DNA from: Jackrogersella multiformis
Lineage: Eukaryota; Ascomycota; Sordariomycetes; Xylariales; Hypoxylaceae
DNA: 64,000 bases
Assembly (NCBI GenBank): GCA_902806575.1
Contig: CADCXD010000004.1
Location: forward strand, 372,001 to 436,000
Reading direction: 5' to 3'
The notes under the pieces were generated by a model. That model saw only the letters and a program-made list of their open reading frames with translations. It was not told the DNA's origin and searched no databases. Positions 47,315 through 58,797 of this stretch are shown here, piece after piece (within the stretch, counting starts at the first letter, position 1; each line of letters starts with the position of its first letter). A program made the translations under genes and the position numbers.

Positions 47315-49273
47315 CTAACCCGTCGTCTTATCCCTGTCCTTATCCCTCCTCTCGGAGTTCTCGCCCTCCCTCTCCCTGTTGTCGCGATCGCGCTCCCGTT
47401 CGCGCTCCCGCTCCTTCTCCCCTCGCTCTCGATCTCGATCCCGCGCTGCCGTCGTCGTGGGCGCGGGGCTGCTCGCCCGCGTCGGCATGTAGAAGTCGTA
47501 CCGGTCCGGGAACAGGATGATGTTGGCTAGCCGCACCACCTCGGCCTCGGCGTGCGTGCTGCTGCTCGCGCTGCTGCGGCTGTCCCGGCTGCTGCTCCGG
47601 CTCGGCGCGTCCATGTCTACGTCCGCGTCGAGGGTCGCGTTCGCGTTCGCGTCTTTCTTCTTCTTGTCCAGCGGCGACGACGCCGATGACGACGACGTGT
47701 GGTTATGATTATGGTTGTGGCTGTGGCCGCGGCTATGACTATTACTATGACCATGACTGCTACTACTACTGTTACTAGTAGCAGCCTGCGCGCTCAGGTT
47801 CCACGGCGCCAGACCCATGGCCTGCAGCCCCTCCTCGCCGCCCACCTCGCGGATGTCCTTCTCGCCCAGCCGCCCCGTGTGCGGCGCCTCGCTGCCGAGC
47901 CCCGTGCCCGTCGAGTCGAAGTCCGGGCCCGGGTGCCCGCGCAGGAAGGCCTTGCGCTGGCGCGCGAGGAACAGCGCGTTGGTCTGCGTCAGCGGTGCCG
48001 CAGGCGTATACACCAGCATGGACGTGGTGGTGGTGTTGGTGCTGCTGTCGCCGTCGGCCGAGGACGACGTCTGCGGCCGGCTGTTGGTCCGGTAGTTGGT
48101 GTTGGAGAACTGGTACGCCTGGTCCGGGTGCCAGATGATGTAGTCGCCGGCCTGCAGCGTCGGCGGCGTCACCAGGCTCTTGTCCAGCTGCAGGTGGGGG
48201 TGCCACGGCGCCGTCACGCGCTGCGCGTGGCCCGGCACCGCCCCGTGTATTATCGTCGACTGCTCCTTCTCCAGGGTCCAGTTGGACGCGTCTAGGTACG
48301 CGCGCCACTCCTCCGCGCCGGCGCCCGGCGGGGGCGGGCCCTCCTTCGGCGCGAAGAAGGGGCGCAGCAGGAAGTAGGCCGTGGACAGCTTGGGGGAGGG
48401 CAGCAGCCGGATCATGCCCGGCTCCACGACCGTCAGCGCGAGGATGCCCTGGAAGAGGCGCATCATGGAGCACGCGCCCGCGCCATTGTACAGGTCGGAC
48501 GTGGCGTTGACGCGGCCCGCCGGGTCCCACGCGTCGTAGGACTCCCAGTCGCCCTTGAAGATGGCATCGTAAAGGCCGCCGCGGCCGTACCCGTCCTGCT
48601 CCCAGCGCTCGAGGCTGCCGTTGTCGACCTGGGCGATCTGCGCGGTGGACGTGGCGGCGGCGGCGGCGATCAGGCTGTCCTCGGGCGTGGCGGCCGCGGC
48701 CAACGCCCCGTTCACGGTCAGGTGGCCGTTGGCGAAGGACTCGATGCGGATGCGGTCGGCGTAGGTGATGGGGAAGCGCGCGGCCAGCCGGTCGTCGTTG
48801 TTGGCGTTCCAGAGCGACATGGCGAAGCGCTGGGCCTGCAGCACGTGCGGGTGGGCGCGCGACCGCACCTGCGCCGGCGTCCAGAAGAAGTCGAAGCAGG
48901 TCGGGTCCTGGGCCGGCGGCGGCTTGTACTCGTGCTTGGTCTCGAGGTACTTCTTGGTCTCCTCGACCCAGGCGCTGGCGTCGGCGGACGGGACGACGCC
49001 CTTGATGACGCCGATGCCGTGGCGCTTGAGCTGCGCGCCGAAGGGCTCGACCTTGGAGGCGTCGTCCATGTCGGCGAAGTCGATCGACGGGATCAGCCGC
49101 GACCCGTTCTCCTCGATGTACCTGACCTCGTCGCGCAGCGCGGCGATCAGCCGTCCCCACGAGGCCTCGATGGCGGGTTCGTGGCCGGCTACGAGCCGCT
49201 TCTTGAGGCTGCCGAATCGCGAGGGCAGAGGCACCGGCTGCGTGCCGTAGAACGATAATACCGGCGGCTCCAT
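47315..49273 (-). CDS. DUF1479 (YbiU-like) oxygenase-fold protein
   Basis: A single long frame with no intron. From the Met at 49273 (MEPPVLSFYGTQPVPLPSRF) it encodes 652 aa. The conserved part runs to about residue 470, with the segments GIGVIKGVVPSADASAWVEE, DPTCFDFFWTPAQVRSRAHP, SMMRLFQGILALTVVEPGMI and LQAGDYIIWHPDQAYQ. This pattern belongs to the DUF1479 family, which adopts the 2-oxoglutarate/Fe(II) dioxygenase fold; the reaction is unknown. Several His and Asp residues in WHPHLQLDK and IIWHPD are candidate metal ligands. The last 150 or so residues are low complexity: Ser and His-Asn repeats, then alternating Arg-Asp/Arg-Glu. The frame also stays open upstream to 49672, adding 133 Ala/Thr/Asn-rich residues. 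I prefer the internal Met because conservation begins there. Confidence 0.83.
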   Translation of the reverse strand: MEPPVLSFYGTQPVPLPSRFGSLKKRLVAGHEPAIEASWGRLIAALRDEVRYIEENGSRLIPSIDFADMDDASKVEPFGAQLKRHGIGVIKGVVPSADASAWVEETKKYLETKHEYKPPPAQDPTCFDFFWTPAQVRSRAHPHVLQAQRFAMSLWNANNDDRLAARFPITYADRIRIESFANGHLTVNGALAAAATPEDSLIAAAAATSTAQIAQVDNGSLERWEQDGYGRGGLYDAIFKGDWESYDAWDPAGRVNATSDLYNGAGACSMMRLFQGILALTVVEPGMIRLLPSPKLSTAYFLLRPFFAPKEGPPPPGAGAEEWRAYLDASNWTLEKEQSTIIHGAVPGHAQRVTAPWHPHLQLDKSLVTPPTLQAGDYIIWHPDQAYQFSNTNYRTNSRPQTSSSADGDSSTNTTTTSMLVYTPAAPLTQTNALFLARQRKAFLRGHPGPDFDSTGTGLGSEAPHTGRLGEKDIREVGGEEGLQAMGLAPWNLSAQAATSNSSSSSHGHSNSHSRGHSHNHNHNHTSSSSASSPLDKKKKDANANATLDADVDMDAPSRSSSRDSRSSASSSTHAEAEVVRLANIILFPDRYDFYMPTRASSPAPTTTAARDRDRERGEKERERERERDRDNREREGENSERRDKDRDKTTG

Positions 49274-49672
49274 GGTCTTGGTGTTAGTAAACGTCCTCGT
49301 CCTGCTTTTTAAATTCCTGCCTTCTTTGTGGTCGCCGTTTCTCGTCCTCTTGATCCCAATAACTCCAATCTGCGGTGGTGGTGGTGGTGGTGGAAGAAAT
49401 AATATGGGATTATTGGTATTGTTGGTATTATTATTTGACGTCGTTGTCGTTGTCGTCGCTATTTTCGGATATGCTGCTGCTTCTAGTGCTGCTGTCCCTA
49501 GGATCGACGTGGAGGAAGAAGATGGTGTTAAGGATTTCGTCGGCGCCATTGTTGCAGCACTAGCACTGGCGGCAACCATTGCGCTCTCGAATGATGAGGG
49601 GACTGCTGCTGCTGCTGCCGCCGTCGGTGCTGCTGCAGCGGCTGTGCGCTGTACCACATCTATGTTGGACAT
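49274..49672 (-). other. In-frame low-complexity upstream extension of the DUF1479 gene
   Basis: The frame of the DUF1479 gene continues upstream to a Met at 49672, adding Ala, Ser, Thr and Asn runs and a seven-proline stretch. It may be an alternative N-terminus or an open 5' leader. No targeting signal is evident. Confidence 0.4.
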
Positions 49673-52600
49673 CCTCGCTCAGCCTTTTCCCTTTTCCCTT
49701 TTCCTGGTGCGTACCCCGTGTCTTGTGATCTCTCCAGTGCGCTGTAACTCGGCCATTCAGATTCCGCAAATCTCCTTCTGCATCGCACCGGGCACTGGCA
49801 CCGCGGGGTCGAGCAGGGACTAAATACCTTAGGTAGGTTAGGTATACCGTATGGGGAGCTATGGGCAAGGTATGGGGAAATATGACGGACAGGAAAGTCA
49901 TAGGCAAGCTGGCGAAGCTACCTAGGGGGTATGTACCCAGGTTAAAAGAAACGACTCGCAAACGGGATTGGGGGAGGAGACAAGGGGGTTATGCAGCTCT
50001 CTTCTTCTTCTTCTCTCTGTCTCTTCCCCCCCCCTGTCCTCCTGTCCCCTTGCTTGCCCCTCGCTCCCCCATCATCCAGGGGTCTTCTTCCATGCGGCAG
50101 CCCGGGCCGAACAGGCATGGCTGCGGCGCACCTATTTAGATTGACGAGCCGGCACGCAGCTCCGTCGACCAGCGAATTACCGTCGAATTACGTGCCATAA
50201 TAAACCAGACCAAGCGTGTTGCCTAGCCCCTAGACGCCCTAGACGCCACCCCAGACCAGACTACTGCGAAAACGATCCCGCTTGACGGACCGCCTCACTC
50301 GAAGCACTAGTTAGACCATCAGAAGTTGACAGTTGGACGAATCTATCGACGACCGACAAGGGCCCAAATAGATTGAATCTGGGATTCATCTTGGTAAGAC
50401 CCGGTCTGAAGGGACCCTTTTCTTGCTTCTTCCAGACCACTCCGAGCCTCCGAAGTCCAGTACTGTATTCCCATTCTTTCTATTCCGTTTGTAGCAGCCG
50501 GGCGTCCCTATCGACGTCTTGCTATTGGTCGGGAATTTAAACATAGAAATTTCCCGCCCGGGTCATATACTTTGCATGATCCATACTCCATAATCCATAC
50601 TCCATCCAAGATGAGCCTTCTGCTGAACGTCGCCCCGAAGCGGACCATTGAGGAAAGAGACTGGCGACCTACCAAGACGGGACAGCTTTCCTCCTCCTCG
50701 TTTTCCTGTCCGCCTCTCTATTTACCTATAACCTATCCCCGATCTTGTCTCGTTTCTCGAACGACCGCCCGTCGCGAAACTCGCATCGGATTCTGCCGGT
50801 TTACGTGCCGTTTGCCACTAAGCGGTTACGATGCTTTACCCCGAAACATCTCCTATGGCTAGGTATGATACTTTCTAGGTCTGGTAAATGCCAGGTCACA
50901 AGCAAACAAGCAAACAAGAAAAGAGAACCATTTCCCCCGGGCGAGAGGCTCGGCGTGGCTCATTCTGCCTACCTAAGCCCTCCCCAGCTGCGTATACCAT
51001 CCCGTCCCTAAAATCCCTAAAAGAGGCTCTGGATTCCCGGCCTTTTTTTGTAGCCCGCCGGATTCGGCCATGATACCGAGTGAAGCGCGGAGTCGAAGCA
51101 AATCTGTAACGGTCACCGACCTGCTAGATCCTTGGGTAATGTTACGAGCCCATGTTACGAGCCCTAGAAGTGGGCTGTACCGTACTCTCCATACTTCTCC
51201 CAGGTTATGTTTATAACCCCAAGACACGAGAATCAAATAGTTTACCTAGGATACGGATTTGGTAATCATGTCGCCGGCTGATAGCAGTTAGTCGGTAGAG
51301 TCTTTTTTTTTTATGTGCAGCATAGCACAGTAAAGCTCCGTGAAATAGAACCTTTCCTTGCATTATACTCTTATTGCTATCTACTCAAGTGCCCCCAAGA
51401 AGAGATACGATATAGTATAATAGATAACTATTAACCGAAATTGCTTTTATTAGGTAATTATTTTCGAAGTTTTTAATGGGAATAAGCAATGTTCATGTTT
51501 TCATACCCACTTACTGTCAATCTGAGCAATAGGTAGCTGTAAAACAATCCCAAAGAGGTAAGTTAGCTAAGCCAATATATCCGTTCAAATTTTAAAGAAG
51601 CATCACTACCAACTACGATTAAAACTTGGTTAGCTTGAGGGAAATATCCCAGGAGTATGTAACAACTTTATGCGCACCAGTTCCCGGGACCGTCAACTCG
51701 CAGGCGGCTCCAAACCTGCCGTCGACACCAGGTACCAGACCGGGAGCCTGGATATGTATACCTACCTCCTAGGGTAGCTAGCCTACCTCGAGGAGGAGGT
51801 ACAGGTGGCATACGATATTTTACCCAGGTAAGTAAGTAATCGACAATGGCGTTATTCACCATCGACGATGATGAATCGCGTGGGGGTTTTATCTGCTCAC
51901 CTACATACCTACCACCCAGCAGGCTCATCGATTTTCCATATTTTCCCATTTTCAAATGGACCGTACATATGGAACGCAACCTCAGCGCCTGCCGGGAACG
52001 CACCGGACAGATCTTTAATAAACTAAAGCCCATTCTGACAGGCCGGATCAGCTCTGCTTGCGTCACCTCCAGACCTTTCCCTATGCAGTAACACCCCCAA
52101 ACCACCTCCTTCCGACGTGCCGGTGGCGTAGGCAAATTCTCGCCAAGGTGGGGGGTTTATACCCAGGGCTCGCCGGTTCTTGTCAGCTCGTTTGATATAT
52201 TTTCGGAATTCGCTTCCCTCGATTTCTTTTTCGCGCGTGATCACCGACGTTCTTATGTTGATCGACTAATCATCGTAGCCAGATTAATCAGGTGTTGGTC
52301 ATCTTCGTTACTCTTCATGCCTAAGAGTATAGAACTCGATGCTATCGCTTCGGACGGGTGGGATAAGCAGCATGATGCCTGGGCGACACGTCATCTCGTA
52401 CTACTAGGTGCTAGAAGTTTATATGATCGACGGAAGGGATCTAAGCCTTACTAGACTGCGTTTTATCATGGAACTGAAACAAGTCGGCTTTAATCTAAGC
52501 CCATTGATATTTTAGGTATTAAGAAACATGCTGTTATGTTCCTAGGGAGTAATCTAGGCCACCTACCTACTTCTAGGCCATGTTAGCTTGAAAGATTCAT

Positions 52601-53452
52601 TAGTATCCCAGGCTTCGATATGGATATCTCAAGACGTGTTTTTCTGTTACTGCCCATCATAGCGAATATGCTCAAAAGAAGATAAGAACACACGAAGAAA
52701 GGCACCACCTTACTTACCTAGGTAAACATAGTATCTCGCCAAAAGCCACAGGAAGCACAATTCTCTCGGTTTCACGGTCTGTTATATAAACCTCATTAGG
52801 TATGTACCAAACTAAACACGACACTCGACAAACATCTCCATCCTGACCGGTGAGTGATGTGGTTTCCTGTTAGCACATTGTATACCTACCTACCTAAGAG
52901 GTAGGTATCTATCGGTTTTATTAGTCCGCATCGGAGTCCGTAAATACGCGGAGTATTTCGACATTACCCCATACGAGGCTTATTGCATGCCGCTATACCG
53001 CAAGTCTTTTCATAAACCACTAGAAGAAACGAGACTAGGTATGTAGTGTAAAAGTATAGAAATAAGAACACCGTCCTTAGAACCCGTGATTAGTTGCCTT
53101 AGGTGGGTGGCTTGAAGATGCCAGAATGTGTGAAGCAAGAAGTGCTATAAGGTCGTGTTCTATTTCTCCTATACACATTTAGTACCTACCTAGGTGCCCA
53201 AGCTGCCAAGGTATGGCCTCCTACCAACCTATGCAGCTAGCCAAGAACGTACGCACGTCACCTTCAAGCTCGGCGAAATGTAGAACTTTATCATGTTATG
53301 CTACCTCCAGGGATATCTAACCTGAACCAACCTAGGCACCCGAGTCTTGCCCCGTCCTGCCCGCCAACCTCGGACCGGCCGGCGCCTAGCGTGATCTCAT
53401 CATATCTCACCTAGCCTATCCTATCCTAACACAAACCTCCCCCCCGAGCACC
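49673..53452. other. Long gene-poor intergenic region
   Basis: A 3.8 kb spacer. The first part is CT-rich (about 50000-50080). Later sections are AT-rich, with CCTAGGTA copies near 52718 and 53189. Short frames at 50572-50862 and 51668-52135 lack homology cues and consistent splice signals. Nothing is called. Confidence 0.55.
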
Positions 53453-55075
53453 TCACAAAAACTCCTCCACGGCCTTCCAGAAGCCCTCTGGGTTCTCGCA
53501 CATGGGGAGGTGTCCGGCGTCCGGCACGACGGCGAGCTTGGCGCCTCCCTTGCCGAGCTGGTCCTTGAAGCCGTCCATGGCCTTGACGAGGGCGCCCTTG
53601 CCGTCGGCCTCGCCGGCCACTAGCAGCCGCGGCAGCCTGCAGTCGCTCATCTCGTCGCGCAGGTCGTAGTCCCACAGCGCCTGGCACCCGTACCTGAAGC
53701 CGCGGACGTCGTTCTCGGCGATCATGTCGGCGATCCAGCGCGCGGTCTCGGGCTTCCGAGCCGCCGTCGCCGGGTGGAACCACCGCTCCACCGTCTGCGC
53801 TGCCAGCGTCTCGATCCCCAGCCCGCCGCCGCCGTCCCGGGCCAGCGTCTCCGCCACCTCGATGCGCTCCTTCCACGCCTCCGTGTTGGCCGGGTTGGAC
53901 GCCACGTTGAAGTCGCACGCGATGAACCGGTTCAGCCGGTCGGGGTGCTCCAGCGCGAACTTCAGCGTCGTGGCCCCGCCCATCGACACCCCCACCAGCG
54001 TGTTCAGCTTGGGGATGCGCAGCTGCGCCAGGAGCGCCATCAGGTCGTCCGACAGCATGTCGAGGGTGGCGGGCCGGGGCGGCGAGGGGACGGCGCGGCG
54101 GCCGCGGGCGTCGTAGCGCAGGATGCGGTACTTGGGGCGCTGCTTCTTGAGGATCTTGACGAAGGGGTCCCACATGTGGAAGGACGTCAGCAGCGAGTTG
54201 CAGAAGGCGATGACGGGGGCCTTGGGGTCGGGGTTGCCCTCGAGCCGGTAGTGGATGTCGAGGCGGTCGTGGGCCGTCACGTGGAAGTCGATGACGGCGT
54301 TGGCGGTCAGGCTGAGGCTGGTCTCGTCCGCGGGCCCGAAGCTGGACGCCGCGTTGCCGAGCCGGGACAGGTTCTCCAGGTCGCGCGGCGCGGGGCCGAA
54401 GACGTAGAAGAGCTCGTATATCCGCTGCGTGCGCAGCGTCGCGTGCTTCTGCACCTCGGCCCACCCGGGGGTGCTGTCGGCGATGTGGTTCGCCACGTCG
54501 CCGAGCCGGTTCTCCTTGGCGAACTCGTGCATCACGATGAAGGACGTCGGCGCGCCGATCTCCAGGCTGGACGTCTTGAGGATCCGCGACCGCAGCCAGC
54601 CCGTCACCCTGCACAGCATGTTTACGTGGTCCTCGTACCACTTCATGGTCTTGGCCTCCGCGCCCGCCGCGCTCTTGAGCTTGAGCTCCACGGTGAGGAG
54701 GAGTATGCGCTCGGCCTCGTCGTCCGTCAGGTGCGCGCTGGGGATGAAGCTCTGGGACTGGTTCGTAGACTGCAGGTCCCAGAAGTGCCTCTCCACCTCC
54801 ACCTGGCGGATGGTCTCGGCTTCGTGGGCCGAGCGGTTCTCCCGCAGCTCCTTGTACATGGGAGTCTCCAAGAGCGGCATGGACGTCACGTTGTAGACGG
54901 CCAGGTACTCGGGCTTCTTCCCGTCGGCGGCGCGATAGCGAAGCCCGTTCTGGAAGACCTGGGGCATCCTAAGCCGAGTCGGGCCATGCTCGTTATTGTA
55001 CCACTCGTGGAACTGCTCCAGCGGCAGCCCTGGCTTGGGCTGCATGGTCACGAAGAGCACTCCGGGATTTGCCAT
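53453..55075 (-). CDS. Alpha/beta hydrolase with two N-terminal dimeric-barrel-like domains
   Basis: A single exon encodes 540 aa. Residues 1-105 (GVLFVTMQPKPGLPLEQFHE, then WYNNEHGPTRL) and about 120-230 (RILLLTVELKLKS, MKWYEDHVNMLCRVTGWLRS) each look like a ferredoxin-fold dimeric alpha/beta-barrel (EthD-like) domain. From about 255 an alpha/beta hydrolase begins, with APVIAFCNSLLTSFHMWDPF and the nucleophile elbow GVSMGG (Ser364). The probable acid is Asp491 in AGEADG and the catalytic base His522 in DAGHLP. Wording and layout are closest to 3-oxoadipate enol-lactonase-type hydrolases, so a role in aromatic or polyketide breakdown is a fair inference, not proof. It is probably cytosolic. 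The gene is markedly GC-rich, which produces a 474-codon shadow frame on the plus strand. Confidence 0.82.
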   Translation of the reverse strand: MANPGVLFVTMQPKPGLPLEQFHEWYNNEHGPTRLRMPQVFQNGLRYRAADGKKPEYLAVYNVTSMPLLETPMYKELRENRSAHEAETIRQVEVERHFWDLQSTNQSQSFIPSAHLTDDEAERILLLTVELKLKSAAGAEAKTMKWYEDHVNMLCRVTGWLRSRILKTSSLEIGAPTSFIVMHEFAKENRLGDVANHIADSTPGWAEVQKHATLRTQRIYELFYVFGPAPRDLENLSRLGNAASSFGPADETSLSLTANAVIDFHVTAHDRLDIHYRLEGNPDPKAPVIAFCNSLLTSFHMWDPFVKILKKQRPKYRILRYDARGRRAVPSPPRPATLDMLSDDLMALLAQLRIPKLNTLVGVSMGGATTLKFALEHPDRLNRFIACDFNVASNPANTEAWKERIEVAETLARDGGGGLGIETLAAQTVERWFHPATAARKPETARWIADMIAENDVRGFRYGCQALWDYDLRDEMSDCRLPRLLVAGEADGKGALVKAMDGFKDQLGKGGAKLAVVPDAGHLPMCENPEGFWKAVEEFL

Positions 55076-56610
55076 GATGTCTCCGCGTCGGCAGCCGAGA
55101 AGTTCCTTCTCATTATTAAATTATCCGTGATCAAAGGCGCGATAGCTAGATATGCATATACTTACCGAGCAGTATGCGGAGTTAGACGCTTAAAATAGTG
55201 AGATTCTTTTGGATGCCTCTGATCGGTTCGAGTAGGTAGATCCGAAGTAGCAGCAATGTGATGTTGGAGAAGTGGTGAAATGTTCTAGAAGTCTGCCGAA
55301 CGTGCCTAAGGCATACGCATACTACTTAGCATACAGCTTTAGTATCAGTAGAGCCTCAGCACCTTAGGTAGGTAATCAAATGATAAAATCTACGACGGTA
55401 GCTCATCGGCAGATAAGACCCGAGTTGGGCTAGATTTCCGGGACGACGATATTTCCACCTCCACTTCGTTTCTACCCAAGTGACTCGAGGCACGCGCCCA
55501 TCGCTTAAAAGTCTGTACTATGTTAGGTATTCTTAATCAAATCGACTTGGCATTTCGAAGTTTTGGCGAAAAGAATCCTGTTTTCCTCCTCTCTAACCCC
55601 TAGCCATGTTCACGCTCGAGCGGTGGAACGTAAAGAATGAGCCCACATATGACACTAAGTCCTTTACCAATGCTGAGACGGGTATAGCTATCGCCGGCAG
55701 TATGGTCTAATCACCTCATTATGTCTGAATCTGGTATGGCTCGAATACCCATCATTCATAGGGATACATAAGCCTTGCAAGCACGTGAAGCTAGCGACCG
55801 CCTTAGGGCTGTATAGGCCTGCGTAGCTAGTGTGAGGATCCGTACCTACACTAGGTATCTAGGTAGGTAAGTGAAAATGCTAGAGGGCAAGTTACCTTCT
55901 ACCTAGGTCAGTTACCTACCTCTAAGTAGGTAAGTAGCCGGCTAGCTCACGCGAAGGGTAGCCCCCTAGCGACGAAGAAATTGTCACGGGCTGAAGGCAT
56001 GAGCGTAAAGCGTAAGCAACGAGAATTCTCTCGAGGATAGACGTTGACCATGGGCTTTATCAGGAGCAGGATGAATCACAAGTCTAAAAATGATATCGAC
56101 ATGGTTAGCTTTTAAATAACATACGATATGTCGACTAATATGGTAATAGTATCCCCGATCCTCGGGATCGTCAAGGAATAGGGTATCTAAAATTCGTAAT
56201 CCTTGATTGGCTAGTCTGGTACACCCTGGCTCGTTTGAATCTCAGCTCATCAGCCCGTCCGGGGCAAAGATACCTACATAGAATACATTCCGATAATCTT
56301 CGCTTAATGGTGTAGGTATCGTCGGTGGTGCCGTGGAGCCGTGGTACCGAGTCAGATCACAGAAAACTTTCCGATACGGTCGGTCATATTTTGAAGGAAA
56401 AAATAAGAAAACCCTTCCGAGCGGAAGTTGCTTCGCCTCGTATCTAGGTAGTATTGGTGTCAACCCCGAAGATCACGAAATACGCCTGGGTACGAATCTT
56501 TGTAATTGTGTCCCTTTCAAACATATTTAAAGGCATAATGACTTCGACCGTACTGAGCGGGGAGCTATCTCCACTGGTCGGAATGAGCTACGAGCACGGT
56601 CCAGACGAGG
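55076..56610. other. Divergent intergenic region
   Basis: 1.5 kb between the hydrolase start and the MFS pseudogene. CCTAGGTA elements cluster at about 55852-55935. A small frame of 27 codons starts at 56538 and overlaps the pseudogene start. No other gene is seen. Confidence 0.5.
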
Positions 56611-58086
56611 ATGCAACCTAATTCAATGGTGGCGACCGAGTTGAACTATCAAGATTCACCTCCGGAAAATGCTGAAGATGGCGTCGACGTGCGGACTTCC
56701 GGTGTCTCTGGCGAGAAGTCGCAAAGGGGGTACCAGTTCTGGGCCATCATTTTTGCGCTTTGCATAGTGTCTCTACTCTCCGCAGCCGAGAATACTGTCG
56801 TCGTAACGTCCCTCCCTACGATCGTCGAGAAGCAGCTTCAAGTCGGCCAGGACTATGTCTGGATTAGCAACGTCTTCTTTTTGACCAGGTAAGCAGATGT
56901 CCCCGATAGCTAGATTGACCCAATCTCGAGTGACTATCTCGAGTGATTAACTCGAGTGACGGGCCAAGTGCGGCTGTACAGCCTCTATGTGGGCAATTAT
57001 CCAACCTCTTTGGACGACGGCATCTGGCTCTGTCCATCGTAGCTATCTATATCACCGGTAGCGGGATATGCGGTGGTGCTAGAAATCCAGCCATGCCGAT
57101 CGCCGGTAGAGCCGTCCAGGGAATGGGATCAGGTGGTAACATCGATTATCATTCACTTGTTAGCATGCCCGAGTATAACCCCGGTCAGGAATTAACATGA
57201 CCATCGATGTCATCATATCGGATCTCGTTCCGTTGCGGCAGCGAGGAAATTTCATCGCCATCATCCTAGCTGTATATGGTATCGGGACGACTCTTGGTCC
57301 GTTTCTCGGTGGCATCATCGTCGAGAACACATCCTGGAGATGGGTCTTCTATATCAACCTGCCAGTCGGAGCTGTGGCCTTCTTGCTTCTATTCCTGTTC
57401 CTCCGCGTCAAATGGGATAAATCTGCAACGGCCTACGAAAAGATACGGCGGCTCGACTACATCGCAACGGAATTCTAGTCGCATCTACCATGTCCATCTT
57501 GGTACTGTCGAAATGGGGCCGGTACAAGATCCTTCACATCATAGGCTCCGGCATGTTCACACTCGGAGTAGGGCTTTTCAGCGTCATGAACCAATACACA
57601 AGCACGGCTGCTTGGGTCTGGATTAACATCACAATGGCACTGGGGACGAGCATGCTCGCCAATACGTTACTCCCAGCTTTCCAAGCATCACTCAAGGAGG
57701 CCGACCAGGCCGCTGCCACGGCGAGTTAAGCCTTCGTCCGAAGCTTCGAGAACATATGGGGTGTAGCGATCTCACCAGCTATCTTCAATGGCTTTACCGC
57801 ACGCTTCGCACCGATGGTTGACGATGCTAGAGCCCGAGGGTTATTAATGTCGGGGAACTCATATTCAAGCGCAACTAAAGCCTCTGCAGAATCGTTCGAG
57901 GAACCGGTTAGGCAGGAGACCCGAACAGTCTTCACGATGTCCCTCCAGAAGGTGTTTCTGATCGGCGTGCCATTTCCTGGGTTTATCTTCCTCTTTACGC
58001 TCTTCGGAAAAGAGATCAAGCTGAGGACTGAGCTGAAGACGGAGTTTGGTATTGAAGAACGAGAGACCAACAATACTACAGCCTAA
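56611..58086 (+). pseudogene. Decayed MFS transporter (fungal drug-efflux type)
   Basis: The first part splices well: exons 56611-56888, 56969-57135 and 57189 onward yield WAIIFALCIVSLLSAAENTV, VFFLTSAAVQPLCGQL, LSNLFGRRHLALSIVAIYIT, VIISDLVPLRQRGNF and GTTLGPFLGGIIVENTSWRW. These are classic motifs of fungal 14-span DHA-type exporters. Three lesions follow. Near 57464 one base is missing, so IRRLDYI runs to a stop at 57476; one base further on the frame resumes as NGILVASTMSILV. That text joins directly to SKWGRYKILHIIGSGMF, skipping the helices expected between, so roughly 300-400 bp appear deleted. A TAA at 57727 replaces the Trp I expect before AFVRSFENIWG. The C-terminus (KEIKLRTELKTEFGIEE) is still recognisable. 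The copy should be non-functional. It lies 711 bp upstream of a zinc-cluster regulator on the same strand. Confidence 0.85.
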
Positions 58087-58797
58087 GGAATGTAGATCCC
58101 GAGGAATATAAATAGCCTCTAACTCTATGAATAGAATGAGTCGCTATAAATATAGGTAATAGGTATGACTTTAATCTGGTTAAATAGCTAACTAGGGGTA
58201 GGTAGAGAGTACCATACAATTTCTAGAATGAAGACTTTGTATGTACGGGAATATTGTTGATACTAGAGAGATTACGAATTATGAATTATGAATCAAGGAT
58301 TTGGGTTCGGATCTGTCGCTACCTAGGTACCCTCGTATTAGAAGGTTATAACCTGGCGAGTCCTAGGTACCTAGGATCAATACATCCGGTACCTAGAGGT
58401 ACCTAGATTATGCAAGAGAATAGGGGAGAAGGCGCCTGTGAGAAATTGTGAGAAATTGTGGCTTAGCAGGTTTAAGCCCTGCGTACCTCCGCTAGGTAGG
58501 TACCTAGGTAGCCTTAGGTAGAAAGCACGCGACAAATACAACCTCTACATCGGCAGGGTACCCTAGGTACTAGGTATGTACCTAGGTAGGTAATCGGACT
58601 TCGATCAATTATATCTCCGGCCTCTCTCCTACGACATTGGGTTCCAAAAACCATCCCATCTTCATCTTTTATCGGTTTTATACCTTTCACCATTTGAACT
58701 TGAGGTCTTATCGAACGAAATCCATCAACTTCATACCATAACCTACCTAGGTATTCTAGACAACCTCGATACTTGAGTCAACCTTTGCCGTCGCTAG
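58087..58797. other. Intergenic region rich in CCTAGGTA elements
   Basis: A 711 bp spacer with several TACCTAGGTA-type elements at 58319-58332, 58363-58374, 58495-58513 and 58559-58592. It presumably contains the promoter of the regulator at 58798. Confidence 0.6.
58559..58592. repeat. Clustered CCTAGGTA elements
   Basis: TACCCTAGGTACTAGGTATG followed by TACCTAGGTAGGTAA, part of the densest patch of this element in the window. Confidence 0.75.

Noticed and set aside
47775..49160. Long open frame (461 codons) on the minus strand in a second frame
   Set aside because: It overlaps the DUF1479 gene in another frame, is dominated by Arg/Gly/Pro/Ala, and results from high GC with few stop codons.
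53774..55198. 474-codon frame on the plus strand
   Set aside because: It is antisense to the GC-rich alpha/beta hydrolase gene, has biased composition and no domain motifs.
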